Below are positions 45,669 through 53,602 of a stretch of DNA of 64,000 nt, in pieces (positions within the stretch are counted from its first letter, which is position 1; every line of letters starts with the position of its first letter). The stretch is from Streptococcus pyogenes (GTDB lineage Bacteria; Bacillota; Bacilli; Lactobacillales; Streptococcaceae). Location: positions 434,001 through 498,000 of the forward strand of contig NZ_LN831034.1 of the NCBI RefSeq assembly GCF_002055535.1, in the 5' to 3' direction. Both the position numbers and the translations under genes were made by a program. The notes under the pieces were generated by a model, which was given only the letters and a program-made list of their open reading frames with translations, had not been told where the DNA came from and did not search any database.

Positions 45669-46571
45669 ATGATTACTGCTATTGTTTTTGATGTGGATGA
45701 CACAATTTACGACCAGCAAGCGCCTTATCGAATCGCCATGGAAAAGTGCTTCCCAGATTTTGATATGTCAGTAATGAATCAAGCTTATATTCGCTTTCGT
45801 CACTATTCAGATGTTGGATTCCCAAGAGTAATGGCAGGGGAGTGGACCACAGAATATTTCCGATTCTGGCGTTGCAAGGAAACACTGCTTGAGTTTGGCT
45901 ATCGAGAAATCGACGAAGCTGCGGGAGTACATTTTCAAGAAGTCTATGAGCACGAACTTGAGAACATTACCATGTTAGATGAGATGCGCATGACCCTTGA
46001 CTTTTTAAAATCAAAGAATGTTCCTATGGGGATTATTACCAATGGGCCAACAGAACATCAGCTGAAAAAAGTTCGTAAATTAGGGCTTTATGATTATATT
46101 GATCCTAAGCGTGTCATTGTGAGCCAAGCAACAGGCTTTCAAAAACCAGAAAAAGAAATTTTTAACCTGGCAGCAGAACAATTTGACATGAACCCACAAA
46201 CCACACTATATGTTGGGGACTCTTATGACAATGATATCATGGGTGCCTTTAATGGTGGTTGGCATTCCATGTGGTTTAATCATAGAGGTCGTCAGCTAAA
46301 ACCAGGCACTAAGCCTGTTTATGATGTGGCTATTGATAACTTTGAACAGCTCTTTGGTGCCGTTAAAGTACTCTTTGATTTACCTGATAATAAATTTATT
46401 TTTGATGTCAATGACAAGAAAAATCCAATTTTACAGATGGGAATCAATAATGGCTTGATGATGGCAGCAGAGCGTTTACTTGAAAGCAACATGAGCATTG
46501 ACAAGGTGGTTATCTTGCTTCGGTTAACCAAGCAACAAGAAAAAGTTTTGCGCTTAAAATATGCCAGATAG
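45669..46571 (+). CDS. HAD-superfamily hydrolase (YjjG/PyrP-like)
   Basis: 300 aa. Motif I VFDVDDTIYDQQAPY at residue 6, motif II IITNGPTEHQLKKV, motif III GFQKPEKEIFNLA and motif IV YVGDSYDNDIMGAF. The C-terminal 80 residues (NKFIFDVNDKKNPILQMGIN, VVILLRLTKQQEKVLRLKYA) are an extra helical region. Probably a phosphatase with an added domain; substrate unknown. Confidence 0.88.
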   Translation: MITAIVFDVDDTIYDQQAPYRIAMEKCFPDFDMSVMNQAYIRFRHYSDVGFPRVMAGEWTTEYFRFWRCKETLLEFGYREIDEAAGVHFQEVYEHELENITMLDEMRMTLDFLKSKNVPMGIITNGPTEHQLKKVRKLGLYDYIDPKRVIVSQATGFQKPEKEIFNLAAEQFDMNPQTTLYVGDSYDNDIMGAFNGGWHSMWFNHRGRQLKPGTKPVYDVAIDNFEQLFGAVKVLFDLPDNKFIFDVNDKKNPILQMGINNGLMMAAERLLESNMSIDKVVILLRLTKQQEKVLRLKYAR

Positions 46572-46603
46572 ATGAAACCATAATAGCCCACTAGATAATA
46601 ATA

Positions 46604-46662
46604 AAAAAAGCTAGCAAAGTGAGTGTCTTGTCAGTAAGAGATCAATGTGTTAGCTTTTTTTA
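46604..46662. terminator. Bidirectional terminator
   Basis: AAAAAAGCTA (46604-46613) pairs with TAGCTTTTTT (46651-46660). Convergent genes on both sides. Confidence 0.7.
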
Positions 46663-46678
46663 TTATTTTCTAGTGGTT

Positions 46679-47302
46679 TTACACCTCTAGAAAAGATTTA
46701 TCATTCCAAATTAAACAGTCATAAGTTAAATAATCTTTAGTTTCAAGAATAGTAAGACTGGCATTATCTAAGCCACCTTTAGCGAGTAAAAGAGCAGGTT
46801 CAAAACCTAATAATGAGCGAATAGTTGCTGTTAAGTTAGCGCCGTGTCCTACAATAAGAACGTTTTGATAATGTTTATCTTTAAACGATTGGATAAGATG
46901 GCAGACACGTTGAGTCGTTTGGTAAATTGATTCAGCCTCGAACTGATCTGGTTTGAACTGGGCTAGATTCTCTCGAAAAGCCAGCATTTGTTGGGGATAT
47001 ATAGCTGCCATTGTTGCTATTTTAGCCCCTTCCAATTTACCTAATCTCCACTCCCGAAGCTGGTCGGTGTGGTAAAGTTTTGGCTGTTGGTCAAAAGCAT
47101 CTAAGATAATAGCTGCTGTTGCCATAGCTCTTTGAAGGTCGCTAGTATAAACGGCATCAAAAGCCACCTTAGCTAACTCTTTGCCAAGTAAGTGAATTTC
47201 GTCTTTTGCCTCTTCAAGTAATGGCGAATCGCCCCCAGCGCCTTGAAAGCGACCTTCTAAATTCCAAAGGGTTTTCCCATGTCTTACAAAATATAATTTC
47301 AT
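46679..47302 (-). CDS. Histidine phosphatase family protein
   Basis: 207 aa. LYFVRHGKTLWNLEGRFQG contains the phospho-His (RHG), VYTSDLQRAMATAAI the second arginine, and VLIVGHGANLTATIRSLL the second catalytic His. Named phosphoglycerate mutase in many annotations, but this length fits small-molecule phosphatases. Substrate unknown. Confidence 0.9.
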   Translation of the reverse strand: MKLYFVRHGKTLWNLEGRFQGAGGDSPLLEEAKDEIHLLGKELAKVAFDAVYTSDLQRAMATAAIILDAFDQQPKLYHTDQLREWRLGKLEGAKIATMAAIYPQQMLAFRENLAQFKPDQFEAESIYQTTQRVCHLIQSFKDKHYQNVLIVGHGANLTATIRSLLGFEPALLLAKGGLDNASLTILETKDYLTYDCLIWNDKSFLEV

Positions 47303-47642
47303 TTAAGCCTCCTTTTAGAGATAACTGATGCGAGCGCTAAAAATAAAAAAGTAACCAGAAAAAGTTTAGGCATCACCAAGCAAAAATAATACCTATAGTG
47401 AAAAGATAAAGTAAAAAAGCGTAGTATAAGTGTATAATAGCTAGGTTCTGATTAAAGTGTAAAGCCCATATTAGATCTAAGACAAATCGACCTGAATTTG
47501 TCGTGATATCAAGTCTCTACAAAAGAAAAAGATTAACAGGATCAATGTTAAAGCAGTTGAGATCAAAATAATACTAAACAAAGACTAGCTTAATCAAGGC
47601 GAAAAACTTAAAAAAGAAACCAGATAAAGTTGGCAGTAGTGT
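47303..47642. other. Intergenic region, nothing recognised
   Basis: 340 bp with no credible gene, repeat or strong hairpin. It contains the AT-rich promoter region of the phosphatase gene at its left edge. A remnant of an older gene is possible. Confidence 0.4.
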
Positions 47643-48122
47643 TCATTTTCTCTTCTTTAAATCAGCAAAGCTTGCGCCAACGAAATCAGCTAGAGCCTGG
47701 CTAGAAATCTTTATAGAACGCCCAACTTCACCAGCTGAAACGATTATTTGACCTTTTTCCAGTGCAGTTTGGTCAATAAAAATAGGATATGAATGTTTTT
47801 GACGAATCCCAACAGGATTATTGGCACCGTGAATATAGCCTGTTGTCTTTTGCAAGTCTTTTTGAGGAACCATGGACACTTTTTTGTTACCTGATACTTT
47901 TGCCAATTGTTTTTCTGATAAGTGTTCTGTTAATGGAATAATGCCAATTAGAGGACCTGTTTGATCACCAGTCAGAGCAAGTGTCTTGTAAATATCTGAT
48001 GGTTGAAGATCATCTGGAAAGTCGCCTTCTAAAGCATTAAGCTTGAGTCCTTGATGAGCAATATTAGCCTTATCGAGGATTTGTTCTACTAAGGTTTTTT
48101 TGAGTTTTGTTTTTTTAGCCAT
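47643..48122 (-). CDS. ybaK: YbaK/EbsC-type Cys-tRNA(Pro) deacylase
   Basis: 159 aa. The family marks are IYKTLALTGDQTGPLIGIIP, KKVSMVPQKDLQKTTGYIHG and NPVGIRQKHSYPIFIDQTAL. It removes wrongly attached Cys from tRNA-Pro. RBS AAGGACTTG; convergent genes none. Symbol by family. Confidence 0.9.
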   Translation of the reverse strand: MAKKTKLKKTLVEQILDKANIAHQGLKLNALEGDFPDDLQPSDIYKTLALTGDQTGPLIGIIPLTEHLSEKQLAKVSGNKKVSMVPQKDLQKTTGYIHGANNPVGIRQKHSYPIFIDQTALEKGQIIVSAGEVGRSIKISSQALADFVGASFADLKKRK

Positions 48123-48212
48123 ATCAAGTCCTTACCTTTATCTAAACATAAAAAAATGGTATAACAACATTATTATACCATTTTTTTAATGTAAGATTCA
48201 AATGACTAAAAA

Positions 48213-48776
48213 TTAGTCTTTGGGATCAAATAATTGAGGATGAATTGGTAAAGCAATCATTAACGCTAAACATGTTATTAAAAAAGTTAGGACACCAGCT
48301 GTACCATTAACGCTAAAAGAATACCAGACAGCGGACATGCCTTTAGGGGCGTAACTGCCCCAGAAAATGATTCCTGCAAGGAAGTGCCACAAGTAACGTA
48401 CTGTAACGGCTAGTAAACTAGCCATTATTGCAAGAAAAACGGCAAAAAAGGTTTGTTGTCTTCTTAAAGTTTTAATCAAACTATCAGAGAAACTACCGGC
48501 TAATCCCATAGAGGTAAAGGCTAAGATATATTCAATAAAGACTTGGGACATGCTGAGATAGTAAACTTTTCCAAGTACAAAGTGAAGTAGCCCCCAAATG
48601 AGACCCGCCAACATGCCGTACTTTAACCCACGGCGCAAAGAGAAAATAACCAGTGCAATAGCACCATAAGAAGGACTAAACCAGCCAGCAAAATCTGGAA
48701 TAAATGAAAGGGTCATCGCCAATGCAGCAAAAATAGCAGCTTCGATAAGGTATTTGACATTGGTGTTTGGTGACAT
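48213..48776 (-). CDS. thiT: Energy-coupling factor thiamine transporter S component ThiT
   Basis: 187 aa from ATG 48776 (RBS AGGAG); the upstream in-frame ATG would lie in the riboswitch. About six helices; NTNVKYLIEAAIFAALAMTL, PDFAGWFSPSYGAIALVIFS and GLIWGLLHFVLGKVYYLS follow the ThiT pattern, including conserved aromatic residues. It binds thiamine in the membrane with the ECF energizing module encoded elsewhere. A TPP riboswitch upstream confirms the substrate class. Confidence 0.92.
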   Translation of the reverse strand: MSPNTNVKYLIEAAIFAALAMTLSFIPDFAGWFSPSYGAIALVIFSLRRGLKYGMLAGLIWGLLHFVLGKVYYLSMSQVFIEYILAFTSMGLAGSFSDSLIKTLRRQQTFFAVFLAIMASLLAVTVRYLWHFLAGIIFWGSYAPKGMSAVWYSFSVNGTAGVLTFLITCLALMIALPIHPQLFDPKD

Positions 48777-48821
48777 AAAAAACTCCTTTTGTGCACAAAA
48801 AGAGTATCGCTTTCCAATCAT

Positions 48822-48912
48822 TGATTATTGGTCACAATCCCTACGCTTGTACTAACAAGATCAGGTCCTCAGGATTTCGCAATTGCGATCTCAGCCAAAG
48901 CACTCCTTTGTG
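48822..48912 (-). ncRNA. TPP riboswitch
   Basis: On the minus strand the aptamer reads GGCTGAGATC then GACCTGATCTTGTTAGTACA and AAGCGTAGGGA, the hallmark of the THI element. It lies directly upstream of thiT. Downstream sequence before ATG may form the expression platform that hides AGGAG. Confidence 0.95.
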
Positions 48913-48930
48913 AAATATTATAGTGCTTTC

Positions 48931-48959
48931 ATTATATGATGAGATAATCTCCTTGTCAA
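48931..48959 (-). promoter_or_regulatory. thiT promoter
   Basis: TTGACA (48954-48959 on the minus strand), 17 bp, TATAAT (48931-48936), 19-20 nt before the riboswitch. A near-consensus vegetative promoter. Confidence 0.85.
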
Positions 48960-49044
48960 GGATAAGGGGTTTTAAATTATTGACCTAGAGTTTTTCCTGG
49001 TAAGATGTAAACTATAAAAAAAGATTAGCCATGATGCTAACCTC

Positions 49045-49893
49045 TTAATTGTTGGAGTTGCCAAATAACTTCTCAAACGTTTTTTTAGTGTCTTTTGTTA
49101 CGGCAATTTGATTTAAATCTAAAGCATTGTTAAAACCACTGAGATAACCTTGTGAGGTGTATTGGTGTAAATCGTAATCTAAGGTTGTATTAGGAGCAGC
49201 CTCATAATAGCCAGAATCACTACCATAAGTCGGAATCCATACAGAATCGAAACCTTTTGTTGAAATATCTTGTTCTGCCATAAAATAAGTTCCAATATAG
49301 AGACCAACATTTTCAGCACCAAGTTTTTTAAGCTCTTCTCGGAAGGCTGTTACGCCTTTATTCATATCTTTCATAGTGGCTTCTTCGACATCAATCCAGT
49401 AGTAAGTTGGATTATAGGGAGCAGCGTTTTTGTAGAAAGCTCGGGCCTCTTCTTTCATCTCTTTAGTACTACGACCAAGTGCGTAACTGTAAACAGCTAC
49501 AGGAACATTTCGTTTTTGAAATTCTTTGATATGCGTTTTAAAAGATTTGTCAATTCCAGTTGTAAAAGCAGCGTTGTTATGAGCTGTAATTTGCGATCCT
49601 CCATAGACACGTACAATTGCGCCAGAGATGTGACGTGACAATGTGTCATAATCAATTTCTTCAGGGAGTTGCCAGCCGGAAACATCAACAATAGGATTTA
49701 AAATAAAGTCTTCGGTTTCAGAAGTGCTAGTTTTTGCTTTACTAGGATTACTGGTTGCAATAGGAATATGACTCTTAGCGTCTTCAACTTCTTTTTGTTT
49801 CGCATGATTAGCTTGTCTTTTTCCGATAATCAATACCATTGCCAGTAAAATAAAGAAGACTAGCACAACAATAGGTTTTATTTTTCTTCTCAT
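49045..49893 (-). CDS. GH25 lysozyme-type muramidase, membrane-anchored
   Basis: 282 aa. An uncleaved signal anchor (KIKPIVVLVFFILLAMVLII), a 35-residue linker, then a GH25 domain with NPIVDVSGWQLPEEIDY (catalytic Asp), YYWIDVEEATMKDM (Glu) and DSVWIPTYGSDS, ending LHQYTSQGYLSGFNNALDLN. Cleaves the glycan of peptidoglycan, probably in cell-wall growth. RBS weak; single gene. Confidence 0.9.
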   Translation of the reverse strand: MRRKIKPIVVLVFFILLAMVLIIGKRQANHAKQKEVEDAKSHIPIATSNPSKAKTSTSETEDFILNPIVDVSGWQLPEEIDYDTLSRHISGAIVRVYGGSQITAHNNAAFTTGIDKSFKTHIKEFQKRNVPVAVYSYALGRSTKEMKEEARAFYKNAAPYNPTYYWIDVEEATMKDMNKGVTAFREELKKLGAENVGLYIGTYFMAEQDISTKGFDSVWIPTYGSDSGYYEAAPNTTLDYDLHQYTSQGYLSGFNNALDLNQIAVTKDTKKTFEKLFGNSNN

Positions 49894-50217
49894 TAACTGT
49901 TATTGTACCCTAATTACTAAAAAAAATCAAAATATCCTAACTGTTTTCTTATATTATCTTGCATTTTAAGGTATTCTCTTTGAGAAGTTACAAATGAGAT
50001 CCTCTCTAACTATGTCAAGTTTATGTCACTATCTCTTATAGTTGGTAGCTATATTCTTTACAATATTAGTTTAGTCTTTGACTATATCATGACAGTCAGC
50101 AAGTACTGTTTTGTTATTTAATTCTCATGTTATTATCATTTGATAAATAAGTGAGCTCCAAACTGGTAAACGCTCTGTAAATCTGTCATAATAGAGAAAA
50201 AAACGAGGAAGAAGTTT
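49894..50217 (+). other. Intergenic region between divergent genes
   Basis: 324 bp, AT-rich. A promoter for the next gene may be at about 50168-50190 (CTGTAA…CATAAT). No riboswitch fold was recognised. Confidence 0.4.
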
Positions 50218-50721
50218 ATGTCAGCTAAGCTTATGAGTCGCATTGCTATCATGTCAGCCCTATGTGTTGTGTTGAGAATGGTTTTTAGCAGCCTGCCTAA
50301 CGTGCAGCCTGTGACGGCATTTTTACTCAGTTATCTTCTTTACTTTGGGTTAGCCGAGGCTGTATTAGTTATGATGTTGTGCTTGTTTTTATCAGCCTTT
50401 TTGCTGGGATTTGGCCCTTGGGTCTTTTGGCAAGTTACTTGTTTTGTGCTTGTTCTTTTATTATGGCGTTTTGTCTTGTACCCTTTGTCTCAGCAATTCC
50501 CCAAATATCAGCTTGGCTGTCAGGCTTTCTTGGTCGCCTTATGTGGCCTCCTTTATGGGGTGTTGATAGATACTTGTTTTGCGTATTTGTATAGTATGCC
50601 TTGGTGGAGCTATGTTCTAGCTGGGATGCCTTTTAATATAGCGCATGCTTTATCAACTCTCGTCTTTTTTCCAGTTGTGATGATGTTATTTAGGAGGTTA
50701 ATCGGTGAACAAAAGATTTAA
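50218..50721 (+). CDS. ECF transporter S component-like protein
   Basis: 167 aa, five or six helices. RIAIMSALCVVLRMVFSSLP with the conserved small-residue pattern and FLLSYLLYFGLAEAVLVMML are typical of the membrane-embedded substrate-binding S subunits. No ATPase gene is near. It overlaps the next gene, a DUF4430 lipoprotein, by 17 nt, so substrate capture may occur at the cell surface by the lipoprotein. Substrate not known; DUF4430 likeness to transcobalamin hints at a corrinoid or related vitamin. Confidence 0.78.
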   Translation: MSAKLMSRIAIMSALCVVLRMVFSSLPNVQPVTAFLLSYLLYFGLAEAVLVMMLCLFLSAFLLGFGPWVFWQVTCFVLVLLLWRFVLYPLSQQFPKYQLGCQAFLVALCGLLYGVLIDTCFAYLYSMPWWSYVLAGMPFNIAHALSTLVFFPVVMMLFRRLIGEQKI

Positions 50722-51091
50722 AACAGGATTTCTAGCGCTTGTTGCTATGCTACTTGTTGCTTGCTCGCAAGGAACAAAACAAATACAGACGACTCCAAGC
50801 GTTCCAAAAGCAGACCATCACGTTCGCTTAGTTGTCAAAGAAGATACCAATACTGTTGACGAAAAAGTTTCTTTTGGAAAAGGAGATACGGTGCTTGAGG
50901 TTCTCAAAGATAATTATGAGGTTAAAGAAAAAGATGGTTTTATCACAGCAATTGATGGTATCGAGCAAGACACGAAAGCTAACAAATACTGGCTTTTTAA
51001 GGTGAATGGAAAGATGGCAGATAAGGGTGCCGATCAAATTACCGTTAAAGATGGTGATAGCATTGAATTTTATCAAGAAGTTTTTAATTAG
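50705..51091 (+). CDS. DUF4430 lipoprotein
   Basis: 128 aa. Signal peptide with lipobox LLVACS (Cys 20), then a single DUF4430 domain (HVRLVVKEDTNTVDEKVSFG, TVLEVLKDNYEVKEKDGF, NKYWLFKVNGKMADKGADQI). This fold resembles the C-terminal domain of transcobalamin. A GTG start lies in the ECF-S gene. Expected to be lipid-anchored at the outer face of the membrane by Lgt (see 38632). It most likely hands a ligand to the S component. A terminator at 51106-51137 follows. Confidence 0.85.
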   Translation: MNKRFKTGFLALVAMLLVACSQGTKQIQTTPSVPKADHHVRLVVKEDTNTVDEKVSFGKGDTVLEVLKDNYEVKEKDGFITAIDGIEQDTKANKYWLFKVNGKMADKGADQITVKDGDSIEFYQEVFN

Positions 51092-51105
51092 TAACTATAA
51101 TATAA

Positions 51106-51137
51106 AATAGACTTGGCACGCCAAGTCTATTTTATAT
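51106..51137. terminator. Bidirectional terminator
   Basis: AAAATAGACTTGGC pairs with GCCAAGTCTATTTT; T runs on both sides. Convergent genes. Confidence 0.8.
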
Positions 51138-51616
51138 TAACCAAGAAGTGCTTTAAGGTCTTCTTCAATTAGTTTAGGATCTGTCTTTGAGGAATAGCGT
51201 TTAATGACTTGACCATTTTGGTCAATGAGAAATTTAGTGAAATTCCATTCGATGCGTTTCCCAAGGGGACCACTTTTTTCTTCTTTTAACCAGGTGAACA
51301 AAGGATCAGCGTCTTTACCATTCACTTTGATTTTTGCAAAGCGAGGGAAAGTAGTGTGATAGGTCAGACTGCAAAAGTGATTAATCTCCTCAGCATCTCC
51401 TGGAGCTTGATTTAAAAATTGGTTGCAAGGAAAATCTAAGACCTCAAATCCCTTGTCATGGTATGTGTCATATAGTGCTTGCAAGGCCTGGTATTGTGGG
51501 GTTAGCCCACATTTGGTAGCTGTATTCACGACCAAAACCACTTTTTCTTTGTAGTCAACTAGTGAGATGTCACTGCCGTCCTGAGCCTTAACCGTAAAAT
51601 CATAGAGATTAGGCAT
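51137..51616 (-). CDS. Glutathione peroxidase family thiol peroxidase
   Basis: 159 aa from ATG 51616. The peroxidatic Cys is in VNTATKCGLTPQYQ, the second conserved elements are FPCNQFLNQ and IEWNFTKFLID (Trp). Reduces hydroperoxides, in Gram-positives usually with thioredoxin. It overlaps pepF by 8 nt. Symbol withheld because names vary (gpoA, bsaA). Confidence 0.92.
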   Translation of the reverse strand: MPNLYDFTVKAQDGSDISLVDYKEKVVLVVNTATKCGLTPQYQALQALYDTYHDKGFEVLDFPCNQFLNQAPGDAEEINHFCSLTYHTTFPRFAKIKVNGKDADPLFTWLKEEKSGPLGKRIEWNFTKFLIDQNGQVIKRYSSKTDPKLIEEDLKALLG

Positions 51617-53408
51617 GTGACATATCCTCGGTGTAACTGATAATTTGGTCAACGGTATCACTCAAGAATTGAATGGTATCTCGAAGAGGCTTTTCAGTGG
51701 CAATGTCTGCCCCAATGAGCATTGCAGTATCAAGAGGCGTACGGCTGCCACCTGATTTTAGGAAGTCAAGCCACTCCTTGGCACCATTTGGATTATGTTT
51801 AAGGTTGAGGTAACCAGCTGTTGAAATAACAAGCCCAGCAGAATAGGTATAACTATATAAGCCCATGTAGTAATGTGCTTGGCGCATCCAGGTAAGAGCT
51901 GCGTCATCGTCAATGTCAACGGCATCTCCCCAGAAGTCTGTTAAGACCTCTTTCATCATCGCATTTAATTGGTCAGCTCCAAAGGTACCGCCTTCTTCAA
52001 TAAGGGTGTAAACCTTACGTTGGAAAGCCGCTTCCAATAGGTGAGTGATGAAGTTATGAAAGTAAGTATCTGTTAAACGGTGAGCAAGGGCAAAACGTTT
52101 TTGACGAGGGTCATCAAACTGATGTTCCAAGTAATCACTAAGCATCAATTCATTAAAGGTCGATGGCGCTTCGACGTAATAAGTTGACATATGGGTGTTG
52201 AAGTAACTTTGGTGATTATCTGAAAAAATGAATTGGCCAGAGTGACCGATTTCATGAATAAGGGTATAAACATCAGACATTCTTCCAGTCCAACTCATTA
52301 AGACATACGGATGAACCTTGTAGGGATCAGCGGCATAACCACCAGAATCCTTATTGGCGTTAGCAGCAAAGTCAACCCAGCGTTCTGTCTGATAACGTTC
52401 GATTTCTTTCGTGTATTCTTGCCCTAATGGGGCTAGAGATTTCATCACGAGGTCATAGGCACCATCAATGCTGACCTCTGGATTGAGATCATTGTCAATA
52501 TCTAGCTTCCAGTCAGCAAAAGTCATTTTCTCAAGACCATTGACTTGGGCGACATGTTTTAAGAATTTCTGAGCAACCGGTCCAAATTCAGTCATGATGA
52601 GGTCAATTTGGCGGTCGAACAAGCTACGATCCACTTCCTGTTCAGCTAGGAGGTAATCAAAGACAGAAGCGTAGCCTTTCATATCCGCTAACAATTTTTC
52701 AGATTTAACCTTGGCTAAGTAAGCCGCTGCAGCTGTATTTTGGTGTTTACGGAGACCTTTTGAAAAAGAGCGGAAGGCTTTTTCACGAATCTCAGCATTT
52801 TCGTGATTTTGATAGAAATTTTCGTAAGAAACAAAGCTATTTTTATAGGTTTTACCATCCACCTCAAAATCATCCATGTCAAAGTCACCAGCCCGCATTT
52901 TGGTGTAAATATCATAGGGCGCATTGATAACCTCGCGTAAGTTAGCCAAAGCTTTTTCCACATCAGGACTTAAGAGGTGTTCTTTTTGAATTTTTGCCAT
53001 GCGAATAGCTGCGCTGAAATAAGGGTTCTTTTCTAATGTATCTAACACGTCAAGGTCGGCATTGGCTAAGGCGGTGTCAAAGAAGCTAAGGGCAACGCTA
53101 GCTTTAGTCATGAAATCATCGCCAGCCTGAGCAATTTGAGCAAAACTTTCATCTGAAAAGTCAGTGGTTTGAGGCATAAAGGCATAAGTGCCAATATGAC
53201 TCATTTGAATATAAATATGCTCAATTTCTATTAAGGCCTGAGTGAAATCGTCCACCGACGTTAAGCGGCCTTCATAATTGCGCTTAAACAGGTCAATATC
53301 TTGTAAGGCTTTTTCAATAGCGAGTAAAAAATCTTGGCGGTCTTTGTAGAGCGCTGTTAGATCCCAAAGTTCATTTTCAGGGAATTCTGAACGTTTTTTC
53401 AATTCCAT
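51609..53408 (-). CDS. pepF: Oligoendopeptidase F
   Basis: 599 aa from ATG 53408 (RBS AAGGAG); the earlier frame extends into the 5' region. M3 metallopeptidase: zinc motif YTLIHEIGHSGQFIF with the third ligand Glu in VEAPSTFNELM. Cuts oligopeptides of 7-17 residues in the cytoplasm. Some relatives process pheromone peptides, which is of interest next to the SHP3 system, though that is unproven here. Coupled to gpx. Confidence 0.95.
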   Translation of the reverse strand: MELKKRSEFPENELWDLTALYKDRQDFLLAIEKALQDIDLFKRNYEGRLTSVDDFTQALIEIEHIYIQMSHIGTYAFMPQTTDFSDESFAQIAQAGDDFMTKASVALSFFDTALANADLDVLDTLEKNPYFSAAIRMAKIQKEHLLSPDVEKALANLREVINAPYDIYTKMRAGDFDMDDFEVDGKTYKNSFVSYENFYQNHENAEIREKAFRSFSKGLRKHQNTAAAAYLAKVKSEKLLADMKGYASVFDYLLAEQEVDRSLFDRQIDLIMTEFGPVAQKFLKHVAQVNGLEKMTFADWKLDIDNDLNPEVSIDGAYDLVMKSLAPLGQEYTKEIERYQTERWVDFAANANKDSGGYAADPYKVHPYVLMSWTGRMSDVYTLIHEIGHSGQFIFSDNHQSYFNTHMSTYYVEAPSTFNELMLSDYLEHQFDDPRQKRFALAHRLTDTYFHNFITHLLEAAFQRKVYTLIEEGGTFGADQLNAMMKEVLTDFWGDAVDIDDDAALTWMRQAHYYMGLYSYTYSAGLVISTAGYLNLKHNPNGAKEWLDFLKSGGSRTPLDTAMLIGADIATEKPLRDTIQFLSDTVDQIISYTEDMSHA

Positions 53409-53602
53409 AGTTGTCTCCTTAACAATATAGTCAAGACTAGTATAACAGAATTTTAGTGGAATATGGAGACTAAACCTATCCAAACATTCTTTAAAATAAA
53501 GCGCTTACTTTTGTTAAAAAACAAACGTTATGAACATGATCACTTTTATTTTTGGTAAAAAGTGGTATGATAGAAGAAACTAGCAAAGAAGGAGATGGTC
53601 AT

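Noticed and set aside
49894..50217. Cobalamin riboswitch before the ECF S-component
   Set aside because: I looked for the conserved GCCACTG-type box and found none.
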